Source of the DNA: Aerococcaceae bacterium zg-252
GTDB taxonomy: Bacteria > Bacillota > Bacilli > Lactobacillales > Aerococcaceae
Direction: 5' to 3'
NCBI GenBank assembly: GCA_016237705.1
Contig: CP066204.1
Location: 1,796,001 to 1,860,000, forward strand
DNA: 64,000 nt
Positions 48,983 through 56,388 of this stretch are shown piece by piece. The notes under the pieces are model-generated. The model worked only from the letters and a program-made list of their open reading frames with translations. It did not search any database and had not been told where the DNA came from. Each line of letters opens with the position of its first letter. The stretch's first letter is position 1. A program made the translations under genes and the position numbers.

Positions 48983-49825
48983 TTAATTTTCATTTGTCCA
49001 AGCTGCGATATTCGCACCTTTAGTAATTTCGGCAATTTTCTCTGCAACATCATCTGATTGGTATAGAGAAACTACATGTAAGAATAATTCTTCTTTCGCT
49101 TTATCTTCGCGAGCAACAACTGCGTTTTTATAAGATTCACTTACTTCTGCTAATTTTTCAACATCTGAGAAAACAGCATCTTTAATTGATAAATTATTAT
49201 CTAACGCATAGTTAGTGTTAATTACAGCAGCATCCACATCTGCTAAAGCAGCTGGTACTTGTGCAGCATCTAACTCTTCAAATTTGAAGTTTTTCTCATT
49301 TTTTGTAATATCTTTAACAGTCGGTAAGATTCCTGCCGCATCATCAACTTCAATCACACCAGCTAACTCTAAAGTTAACAATGCACGTCCACCATTTGTT
49401 GGGTCATTCGGAATCGCAATCGTTGCACCTTCAGGTAAGTCTGCTAAATCTTTTACTTTTTCTGAGTAAATACCCATTGGCGATACATAGGTAAAGCCGA
49501 TTGGTTGTAAGTTTTCTTTATTTTCTTTATTCCACTCATTTAAGTAAGCAATATGTTGGAACGCATTTAAATCTAATGAGCCATTGGCTACAGCTACGTT
49601 TGGTTGCACGTAATCATTGAATAATGTTACTTCGATTTTAATGCCTTCTTTAGCTGCTTTTTCTGCTACATATTCCCATACTTTAACTTCATCATCACCT
49701 GCAACCCCTACAGTTACAGTTGAATTTTCAAATGGTTTGTCTTCTGCATGTGCTACTGGTAATACACCAGCCGTTAAAATTGTTGCGATTGTTGCGATAC
49801 TTAATTTTTTCCAATTGAATTTCAT
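48983..49825 (-). CDS. metQ: MetQ-like substrate-binding protein, second copy (no lipobox)
   Basis: A 280-aa NlpA/MetQ-family binder for D/L-methionine. Seen: the export signal MKFNWKKLSIATIATILTAG..VAHA-ED, SLDLNAFQHIAYLNEW, TYVSPMGIYSEKVKDL, ATIAIPNDPTNGGRALL, FEELDAAQVP and INTNYA. It is a tandem paralogue of the upstream metQ gene, clearly alike along the full length. It has no cysteine at all, so it cannot be a lipoprotein; the leader ends in an AxA peptidase I site. How it stays at the cell surface is unclear. Last gene of metNIQQ. Confidence 0.92.
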   Translation of the reverse strand: MKFNWKKLSIATIATILTAGVLPVAHAEDKPFENSTVTVGVAGDDEVKVWEYVAEKAAKEGIKIEVTLFNDYVQPNVAVANGSLDLNAFQHIAYLNEWNKENKENLQPIGFTYVSPMGIYSEKVKDLADLPEGATIAIPNDPTNGGRALLTLELAGVIEVDDAAGILPTVKDITKNEKNFKFEELDAAQVPAALADVDAAVINTNYALDNNLSIKDAVFSDVEKLAEVSESYKNAVVAREDKAKEELFLHVVSLYQSDDVAEKIAEITKGANIAAWTNEN

Positions 49826-49847
49826 AATTTATATCCTCTTTTCTTAA

Positions 49848-50705
49848 TTAGTTTTTCTTAGATTCTTTAATAACTGGTGCATTTTCCCAAGCTGGTTTGT
49901 CGCCACCATTTGTTGTATCAAATAAGGCTTGTGCTACTTCTTCTGTTTGATAGTATTCTACAATCTTTTTAAATAATGGATTTTCAGCATTTTCTTTTTT
50001 CGCTGCAATCACGTTTTTATATGCTTCATTTAATTTATCAGGGTAATCAGCATCTACGAAAATCGCATCACTTAATTTCAATCCAGCGTCAGTAGCAAAG
50101 TTCGTATTGATTGCTGCTGCATCAACATCTGGTAAAACAGCTGCTAATTGTGCTGCATCTAATTCTTCAAATTTTAAGTTTTTAGGATTGCTTGTAATAT
50201 CATTTGGCGTCACTAACACACCTTTTGATTGGTCTACTTCAATAATACCAGCTAATTGTAATGCTAAAATCGCACGTCCACCATTTGTTGGGTCATTTGG
50301 AATCGCAATTGTTGCACCGTCTTGTAATTCGTCTAAGCTAGCTACTTTATTTGAGTAAATACCAAACGGTGATACAAAAGTAAAGCCTAGTGGTGTCAAA
50401 TCACCTTTGTTTGAATCATTCCAGTTATTTAAAAAGGCAACGTGTTGGAAAGCATTTAAGTCAATTGACCCATTTTGTAAAGCTTCATTCGGTTGGTTGT
50501 AGTCTGTAAATAATACGACTTCGATTTCAATACCGTCTTTAGCTGCTTTTTCAGAAACAACTTTCCACACATCTTCAGCTGGCCCAGAAACAAGACCTAC
50601 CGTAACTTTTTCACCCTCAAAAGATTTCTCTTCTGCTGATACTAATGGAGCTGCAAATGCCCCTGCTGCTAATAATGCTGCACTAAATTTAATCCAATTT
50701 TTCAT
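49848..50705 (-). CDS. metQ: MetQ-like substrate-binding protein, first copy (no lipobox)
   Basis: A 285-aa methionine-type binder, paralogue of the next gene. Seen: the leader MKNWIKFSAALLAAGAFAAP ending LVSA-EE, SIDLNAFQHVAFLNNW, TFVSPFGIYSNKV, ATIAIPNDPTNGGRAIL, FEELDAAQLAAVLPDVDAAAINTNFA. No cysteine is present anywhere, so no lipobox. AGGAGGAAATTAAT precedes the ATG. It follows metI across a 67-bp gap that holds a degenerate hairpin-repeat copy. Two binders with one transporter may widen the substrate range (inference). Confidence 0.92.
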   Translation of the reverse strand: MKNWIKFSAALLAAGAFAAPLVSAEEKSFEGEKVTVGLVSGPAEDVWKVVSEKAAKDGIEIEVVLFTDYNQPNEALQNGSIDLNAFQHVAFLNNWNDSNKGDLTPLGFTFVSPFGIYSNKVASLDELQDGATIAIPNDPTNGGRAILALQLAGIIEVDQSKGVLVTPNDITSNPKNLKFEELDAAQLAAVLPDVDAAAINTNFATDAGLKLSDAIFVDADYPDKLNEAYKNVIAAKKENAENPLFKKIVEYYQTEEVAQALFDTTNGGDKPAWENAPVIKESKKN

Positions 50706-50728
50706 ATTAATTTCCTCCTAATTTTAAT

Positions 50729-50766
50729 TCATTCGAGTTAGTCTGATATCTACTTCAGAGCACCCT
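50729..50766 (-). repeat. Degenerate short copy of the hairpin repeat, metI-metQ gap
   Basis: On the minus strand AGGGTGCTCTGA - AGTAGATATCAGACTAACTCGAATGAA follows the start and end blocks of the long copies with the middle deleted. The stem here is TCTGA / TCAGA where other copies have CTTGA / TCAAG, another paired change. Confidence 0.6.
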
Positions 50767-50772
50767 GTTTTA

Positions 50773-51462
50773 TTAATGTTCTATTTTTTTGATTATCCAA
50801 TTAAAGATTACTTGACTGATAAACACAATCACTAATATTAAAAACGTAGCGACTAAAATAACATCCATTCGACTACGATTATACCCACGAGCAATCGCAA
50901 TTGTTCCTAGTCCACCACCACCGACAACACCTGCCATAGCCGTTAAGCCAATCACATTAATGACTGTCGATGCACTAACACGAAGTAATGCTGGCAATCC
51001 CTCTCGTAAATAAACACGGAAGATAATATCCAGTGGGCTAGACCCCATAGCTTGAGCTGCTTCAACTACTCCGGCATCTACTTCTAACAAGGCAATTTCA
51101 ACCTGCCTTGCAAAAAATGGAATAGTCGCAATAATAATCGGAACACTCGCTGCTGTTGAACCAATTGTGCGTCCGACAATAAAGCGTGTAACATTAATCA
51201 ATAACGCTAATAAGATAATAAACGGAATTGACCGGAAAATATTTATCAATGTATCCAGTGCTTTGTACACCACTTTATTTTCTAAAATACCACCCTCATG
51301 AGTGACCGTAATGATGACCCCAAATAATAGCCCTAAAACTCCAGCAAATACAATCGTCAATCCTAACATGTAAATAGTTTCCCATGTTGCTGCGATAATT
51401 TCATCATTTAAATCAAACGCATTCGGAAAATGATTTGCATACCATTGAATCAATGCTTGCAT
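50773..51462 (-). CDS. metI: Methionine ABC transporter permease
   Basis: A 229-aa permease with five predicted helices and the EAA loop VVEAAQAMGSSPLDIIFRVYLREGLPALL. It forms the channel for MetQ-delivered methionine with MetN. Its ATG overlaps the metN stop by one base (TAATG). The length is typical for MetI. Confidence 0.95.
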   Translation of the reverse strand: MQALIQWYANHFPNAFDLNDEIIAATWETIYMLGLTIVFAGVLGLLFGVIITVTHEGGILENKVVYKALDTLINIFRSIPFIILLALLINVTRFIVGRTIGSTAASVPIIIATIPFFARQVEIALLEVDAGVVEAAQAMGSSPLDIIFRVYLREGLPALLRVSASTVINVIGLTAMAGVVGGGGLGTIAIARGYNRSRMDVILVATFLILVIVFISQVIFNWIIKKIEH

Positions 51463-52529
51463 TAATTAACACCCTCCTTTTGCAAATAATGTTGGAATAT
51501 CACCTGTACGGAGTCAACACTCACTCGATGTTCATTGAGATACTGTTTCGCTAGGCGTATTTGCTCAGGTTCTCCTTTTAAGGCAACCAACAAATTTCCA
51601 ACCGGTGTATTTTGAATAATTTCAATGTGTCCGTATAAAATATTAATTTCCAATCCAAATTCTTTAATTAAAGAAGTAATAAATGGTTGCGTCGTTTCTT
51701 CTCCGGTATAAGTCAATCTGGCTAATTCACTATCTTGACTAATCCGAATCGTTTCTGGATGTTTCAATACTAACTCAATTTCTTGATCGAAATGAGTAGC
51801 AGTATCAATAAACTCTTTTGTTAATGGTTTTTGTGGTCGTGTAAAGATTTCTAAAATTGTTCCTTGTTCTAACACACGTCCATTTTCCATAACAGCGACA
51901 CGATCACATAAATCTTTTACAACACCCATTTCATGAGTAATAATCACAATCGTTAAATTCAGTTTTTCATTAAGTTCTTTTAATAAGGCTAAAATCGCAC
52001 TCGTTGTCTTCGGATCTAACGCACTCGTTGCCTCATCACACAATAAAACATCCGGATCATTCGCTAATGCTCTGGCAATTGCGACACGTTGTTTTTGTCC
52101 ACCAGATAATTGTTTAGGATAGCTATCTGATTTCTCTTTCAATCCTACTAAACTTAGTAACTCCGCAACTTTTTCCGCCACTTGACTTTTCGATAAGCCG
52201 CTTCCCTTTAAAGGATACGCTACATTTTCAAAAATAGTTCGTGACTCCATTAAGTTAAAATGCTGAAAAATCATTCCGATTTTTTTACGTGCTTGTCGTA
52301 ATTCAGGGGTTGTTAAATCCAATAAAGATTGTCCATTTACTATTACCTTACCTGAAGTTGGTCGTTGTAATAAATTAATCGTACGAACTAATGTACTTTT
52401 ACCGGCACCACTGTAGCCGACAATTCCAAATATTTCGCCTCGTTCAATTGATAAATTAACATCTTGTACAGCTGTCACAACTCGGTCTTGTTGTTTAAAC
52501 ACGACATCAATGTCTGTTAATTCAATCAC
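51462..52529 (-). CDS. metN: Methionine ABC transporter ATP-binding protein
   Basis: A 355-aa ATPase: Walker A GYSGAGKST, signature LSGGQKQRVAIARAL, Walker B VLLCDEATSALD, H-loop IIITHEMGVV. The C-terminal NIL/ACT-like domain (about 265-345) in MetN binds methionine and shuts the transporter down when the cell is replete. First gene of metNIQQ. Its leader is a T-box with a Met specifier. Confidence 0.96.
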   Translation of the reverse strand: MIELTDIDVVFKQQDRVVTAVQDVNLSIERGEIFGIVGYSGAGKSTLVRTINLLQRPTSGKVIVNGQSLLDLTTPELRQARKKIGMIFQHFNLMESRTIFENVAYPLKGSGLSKSQVAEKVAELLSLVGLKEKSDSYPKQLSGGQKQRVAIARALANDPDVLLCDEATSALDPKTTSAILALLKELNEKLNLTIVIITHEMGVVKDLCDRVAVMENGRVLEQGTILEIFTRPQKPLTKEFIDTATHFDQEIELVLKHPETIRISQDSELARLTYTGEETTQPFITSLIKEFGLEINILYGHIEIIQNTPVGNLLVALKGEPEQIRLAKQYLNEHRVSVDSVQVIFQHYLQKEGVN

Positions 52530-52599
52530 TCAATCTCCTCCTATCTCAAAATAATCTTATAATGCCAACTAGGTACTTTTCCAGTGTCCCCTGTAAGCA

Positions 52600-52830
52600 A
52601 AAATAAAAAGCCCTGTCTTAAAGGACGAGAGCATTACTTCGTGGTTCCACCTTTATTCATCAAATACTCACATATTTGATCTCAACCAGTACAAATCAAT
52701 TGTTTATACTGTGCCATTTTAACGGTAGTACCCGGCTAATCTTATTGCTTATGCATTCAGACTAACTTGCTCTGTGACCATCTTCAATAAATATCTGTTA
52801 CGCAATTTCACCTTACTTGCGCTCTCTAAA
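52600..52830 (-). promoter_or_regulatory. T-box leader, methionine-specific, of metNIQQ
   Basis: On the minus strand: stem I begins AGAGAGCGCAAG (about 52827), an ATG triplet in TTGAAGATGGTC (52779-52781) is the preferred specifier (a second ATG at 52754-52756 in CTGAATGCAT is an alternative), and the T-box core GGTGGAACCACG (52640-52651) is present. The terminator pairs GCTCT-c-GTC with GAC-AGGGC (to 52610) and runs into TTTTTATTTTT. Uncharged tRNA-Met should stabilise the antiterminator and switch on methionine uptake. Confidence 0.93.
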
Positions 52831-52887
52831 AACAAATCATTTATTTACTCTTCACTTCATCGCATTGATTATTTAATTTACTTGTTT

Positions 52888-52916
52888 AGAATAGCCCATA
52901 TTTGCCCTTGAGTCAA
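52888..52916 (-). promoter_or_regulatory. Promoter of the T-box/metNIQQ operon
   Basis: On the minus strand TTGACT (52911-52916), 17 bp, TATTCT (52888-52893), about 55 bp ahead of stem I. The 145 bp from here to the divergent aminotransferase gene show no other feature I can support. Confidence 0.75.
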
Positions 52917-53061
52917 TGACTCGAGTAATACACGATTATTATTATGGGTTATAGGTAACACCATTGTTAATAAAGACACTATAATTTTTCCTTATCAAAT
53001 GTTATTTTGCCACATTTATGATACAATGACGGTACAAATACATAAGAAAGAAGGTGGATGA

Positions 53062-54219
53062 ATGAATATAAATGTTCAACTAGAAAAACTCCAGTCGAGT
53101 CCAATTCGTTCATTTAATGATAAAATTAGCAATATTCAAAATTTAATTCCGTTAGCATTGGGTGAACCTGATTTTGCAACGCCAGAATTTATTAAACAGG
53201 CAGCAATTGATGCTATTAATTCTAATTTGAATGGCTATACACATTCCAGAGGCTTATTACCATTACGTCAAGCCATTTCACGTTATTTAAAACGTAAATA
53301 TCAATTAGATTATGCGGCCGATACCGAAATTATTGTATCTGCTGGCCCGACGGCTGCTTTATTTGCGACACTATTATCATTACTTAATCCGGGTGATAAA
53401 GTAATTACGCCGTCACCAAACTATGTGATTTATTCAACTCAAGTACAATTAGCTCATGCTGAAATGGTCGCTGTCGACGTCAGTGAAACGAATTTTATCT
53501 TGACCCCTGAACTACTTGAAAATACTTTAAAAGCACATCCTGAAACAAAAGTGCTCTTATTAAATCATCCGTCTAACCCAACAGGTATTACTTATACATT
53601 GGAACAATTAACTGCATTAGTTCCAATTATTGAAAAGTATGACTTATGGGTCATCTCAGATGAAATATATGCTGAATTAACTTATGAACACAAGCATGTA
53701 TCCTTTGCTAGCCTATTACCTGGGCGAACATTATTAATTAATGGTCTATCTAAATCGCATGCGATGACAGGTTGGCGTAGTGGCTGTATTGCAGGGCCTG
53801 AATCATTAATCAATCAAGTGTTTAAAGTACATCAAGCAATGGTTAACACACCAAATTCGCAAATGCAATATGCGAGTATTGCAGCCTACGACCATGGTGA
53901 TGATGCCATTGAAGAAATGAAACAAATTTATAAACAACGTCGTGATTTCTTAATGGACGCATTTGCCAAATTAAACATCGAAACATTACACCCACAAGGT
54001 GCCTTTTATTTATTCGTTAAAGTGCCGGATTGGTTTGACGGTGATGATGTAGAATTTTGTTTGGCACTCGCTCACGAAGGCAAAGTCGGTGTCACTCCGG
54101 GTTCTGCATTCGGTATAGCTGGTAGACAACACTTTAGAATGAGTTACGCTGCCAGCATGGAACAACTTCAAGCTGCTATGGAACGTATCGAAACATTTGT
54201 ACGTCAATATCATGCGTAA
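53062..54219 (+). CDS. PLP-dependent aminotransferase, class I/II (PatA/AraT-like)
   Basis: A 385-aa fold-type I aminotransferase. Seen: GEPDFATPEFI, GYTHSRGLLPLRQAI, LLNHPSNPTG, VISDEIYAEL, the PLP lysine in GLSKSHAMTGWRSG and the C-terminal RMSYA arginine for the carboxylate. Relatives act on aromatic amino acids, methionine or N-acetyl-diaminopimelate precursors; the substrate is not readable. It is divergent from the Met T-box operon, which would fit a sulfur/aromatic amino acid role (inference). AAGAAGGTGGATGA precedes the ATG. Confidence 0.92.
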   Translation: MNINVQLEKLQSSPIRSFNDKISNIQNLIPLALGEPDFATPEFIKQAAIDAINSNLNGYTHSRGLLPLRQAISRYLKRKYQLDYAADTEIIVSAGPTAALFATLLSLLNPGDKVITPSPNYVIYSTQVQLAHAEMVAVDVSETNFILTPELLENTLKAHPETKVLLLNHPSNPTGITYTLEQLTALVPIIEKYDLWVISDEIYAELTYEHKHVSFASLLPGRTLLINGLSKSHAMTGWRSGCIAGPESLINQVFKVHQAMVNTPNSQMQYASIAAYDHGDDAIEEMKQIYKQRRDFLMDAFAKLNIETLHPQGAFYLFVKVPDWFDGDDVEFCLALAHEGKVGVTPGSAFGIAGRQHFRMSYAASMEQLQAAMERIETFVRQYHA

Positions 54220-54240
54220 ACGAAAGGAATGAATTGAACC

Positions 54241-54420
54241 ATGCCATTTGTTCATATCGAATTATTAGAAGGACGCAGTCAAGAAGTAAAAGAGAAAATA
54301 GCTCAAGAAATTCGTGAGACTATCTCAAAGCATGCCAATGCCCCAAAAGAAAATATTCATATTATTTTTCAAGATATGAAAAAAGAAAATTATTTCCGTC
54401 CTGAAAAAGAGTCAAATTAA
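54241..54420 (+). CDS. 4-oxalocrotonate tautomerase family protein
   Basis: A 59-aa tautomerase. It begins MPFVHIELLEGRSQEVKEK: after Met removal the catalytic Pro1 is N-terminal, as in 4-OT/YwhB/DmpI proteins, followed by KEKIAQEIRETISKHANAPKENIHIIFQDM. Such enzymes form hexamers and interconvert enol and keto acids. GAAAGGAATGAATTGAACC precedes the ATG; it begins 21 bp after the aminotransferase stop and probably shares its mRNA. It may tautomerise the 2-oxo acid product of the aminotransferase (inference). Confidence 0.88.
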   Translation: MPFVHIELLEGRSQEVKEKIAQEIRETISKHANAPKENIHIIFQDMKKENYFRPEKESN

Positions 54421-54427
54421 TCAAACA

Positions 54428-54525
54428 GGGACTGGGAAAAAAGTCAAAAGTTCTGGCAAATCGAATGATAAGATTAGTATCTTCAATGCGATTTGTTGAA
54501 ATCTATGGACTTTCTTCCCAGTCCC
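54428..54525. terminator. 98-nt multi-stem hairpin after the tautomerase gene
   Basis: Outer arms of 18 nt (54428-54445 with 54508-54525, beginning GGGACTGGGA and ending TCCCAGTCCC) pair with one mismatch. Inside, CAAATCG / CGATTTG (54457-54463 with 54489-54495) and AAGAT / ATCTT form a second stem. T-rich sequence follows, so it can terminate transcription, but it is much larger than needed. Confidence 0.7.
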
Positions 54526-54606
54526 AATTTTATTCTAGTTACAAGTTTTTTCAGCTCTAAACGTGTATCTATCTTTATAGAATACAAGTTTTGGGGGAAG
54601 CAACGT

Positions 54607-55293
54607 ATGTTAATACTATTTTGTTCAGGAGCTATTTTAGGTTCTTTTTATACCTTTATTTGCGAACACCGTACCCTCTTTCATTCACGACGCTCACACT
54701 GTGATTTCTGTCATACTCCATTAAAATGGTCGCAGCTCATTCCAATATTTTCAGCGATTATCTATCGTAAAACTCCTTGCTGCCACCGTTCCATTTCACA
54801 TCACTATCTTTTAATTGAACTTTGGTGCAGTCTACTCTTTATATTGCTGTATCCTGTCCTAATCTCACTCAGCATTTCGCATGCGATAGTTGTATCAATA
54901 CTAGTGAGTTGGCTACTACTACTCGCTATTTATGATTTAGTTTATTTAGAAGTGACATGGATAATGCTATTCATTTCGTTTATTTTATCTGTTTACCTAT
55001 ACTCTTTATACCCACAAAATCTATTGTTTTCACTCTGTTTATGGCTCATACTAGAGAGCATTATTTTGATACGTCCTAATTGGTTAGGGGGTGCTGACAG
55101 TAAATTATTTGCTATATTGTCACTCACATTACCCGTTCAAGCAATACCGATATTATTGGCTACATCTTCCATGACAGGCTTAATATGGATTGCCGTACGC
55201 AAACAATTAGGTCACTCTACGCAAACCGTCATTCCCTTTATTCCTTGTATTGTAACAGGATATGTTGTAGCATTATTATTTGCCTATCAATAA
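54607..55293 (+). CDS. Prepilin peptidase (type IV leader peptidase, ComC-like)
   Basis: A 228-aa polytopic aspartic protease. N-terminal domain: GAILGSFYTFICEH, then cysteines CDFCHTPLKWSQLIPIFSAI and RKTPCC. Catalytic aspartates: YDLVYLEVTW and LGGADSKLFA (the usual GxGD reads GGAD). It would cleave and methylate competence pseudopilins of the ComG type. It is solitary; no pilin or ComG genes are nearby. The start is ATG 54607, with TTTTGGGGGAAG as ribosome site; a 38-codon in-frame extension overlaps the upstream hairpin and is unlikely to be coding. Confidence 0.88.
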   Translation: MLILFCSGAILGSFYTFICEHRTLFHSRRSHCDFCHTPLKWSQLIPIFSAIIYRKTPCCHRSISHHYLLIELWCSLLFILLYPVLISLSISHAIVVSILVSWLLLLAIYDLVYLEVTWIMLFISFILSVYLYSLYPQNLLFSLCLWLILESIILIRPNWLGGADSKLFAILSLTLPVQAIPILLATSSMTGLIWIAVRKQLGHSTQTVIPFIPCIVTGYVVALLFAYQ

Positions 55294-55294
55294 A

Positions 55295-55362
55295 AAAGTT
55301 GGGCAACTCATTTACCAGCCGTACTCATTTCGTGTACTGGCAATCTAAGTTGACCCAACTTT
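55295..55362. terminator. Bidirectional terminator
   Basis: AAAGTTGGG / CCCAACTTT (55295-55303 with 55354-55362) plus AACT/AGTT and an inner GTAC-based stem. T-tracts on both sides serve the prepilin peptidase gene and the convergent PII-like gene. Confidence 0.85.
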
Positions 55363-55371
55363 GTTTAATGA

Positions 55372-56373
55372 TTAATCATGTTGCTGCGTTTTATCATACA
55401 TACCATAGGCTTGTTGCACTGGTATAGTTAGAAAAATACCACGATGCTTTTCATTCATTGCTTTCGTCTGCAAAATATCTTCATAAGCCTCTTGTACTTT
55501 ATTCGTATCGTCTACTGTAAATAAAATGCGTTTTTGCGGATTGACTGTAATATTAAAAATACGCTCCATCATTTCCGGTGAAATTGAGCCATGCCCCTTA
55601 ATGCTCGTACCACCATTCATACGATGTTTTTTCATAATTTTTAAATATTCTTCTTCTAATTCTTCACTCACTACTGAAATCAATAACGATTTCTTTGGCA
55701 TATTAAGTGGTTCGACTACTTCTTTTTCCTGTGAAAAAGAATTCAGTTCCAAACTAAAGACCGACATTCCTTTTGTATTTGAACAATAGAATGCTTCTTC
55801 TATCGCATTAAAGACATCTGGCACTTGTTGACTTTCAACCACACTCATCACGACATCTTTTTGTGGCGAGAACGACAGACCGAGCATTTGCTGTCGTTCT
55901 GCGACATGTTCGCCTTTCCCTGTAAAAATCGTTGCTCCAGCCGTAGAAACTTGTGTTAATTTTTCAATAACTTCTTTCGAGCGACCATGCTTAAACGTAA
56001 TAAAGACTAACTGATGATCCGCATGAACATTATTCCAATCATTTGCTCCTATCAAACAATCACGACGCAAATTAAATTTTGTATCTAAGACGAAGACTAC
56101 ACCATGATTAGGCTTATCCATTTTAAATTGTTTGACAATAGATTGAATCGCCGGCTCCATAATACTTTTTCGCTCGAACATCATCACGAAATCCCGTCGA
56201 TCATGTCGAATTGACAGTAAATTCAGTAAAGGAGAGCCAATTAATCCAGTAGCTGGGCTAATTAAACCTCCCATTAATCCCAATTTTATTGCTTCCTTTA
56301 CAAATGGAACGCCGTCATTATGATTTAATACTGCAATCGCTAATTGCATGGGATCTTTATCAATATTTTTCAC
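55372..56373 (-). CDS. Triple-repeat PII-like (GlnB-fold) regulatory protein
   Basis: A 333-aa soluble protein that appears to consist of three GlnB/PII-like beta-alpha-beta repeats: about 11-98, 121-211 and 228-319. Each starts with a hydrophobic strand (LAIAVLN, LVFITFK, LLISVVS), then a helix ending in a glycine-rich turn where the T-loop begins (GLMGGLISPATG, STAGATIFTGKG, RMNGGTSIKGHG), then a second strand-helix-strand (DFVMMFE..GVVFVLD, DVVMSVVE..GMSVFSLE, RILFTVDD..GIFLTIPV). PII proteins are normally homotrimers of about 110 aa, so this could fold as a single-chain trimer. The start is GTG, with GAGGTGAA upstream. It follows the DUF1538 gene by 15 nt. Ligand and partner are inferred, not known. 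Confidence 0.72.
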   Translation of the reverse strand: MKNIDKDPMQLAIAVLNHNDGVPFVKEAIKLGLMGGLISPATGLIGSPLLNLLSIRHDRRDFVMMFERKSIMEPAIQSIVKQFKMDKPNHGVVFVLDTKFNLRRDCLIGANDWNNVHADHQLVFITFKHGRSKEVIEKLTQVSTAGATIFTGKGEHVAERQQMLGLSFSPQKDVVMSVVESQQVPDVFNAIEEAFYCSNTKGMSVFSLELNSFSQEKEVVEPLNMPKKSLLISVVSEELEEEYLKIMKKHRMNGGTSIKGHGSISPEMMERIFNITVNPQKRILFTVDDTNKVQEAYEDILQTKAMNEKHRGIFLTIPVQQAYGMYDKTQQHD

Positions 56374-56388
56374 TATACTTCACCTCAG

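Noticed and set aside
54493-54606. Possible N-terminal extension of the prepilin peptidase
   Set aside because: It overlaps the large hairpin, lacks a ribosome site, and the family start MLxLFxxGxxLGSF with a GGGGGAAG site lies at 54607.
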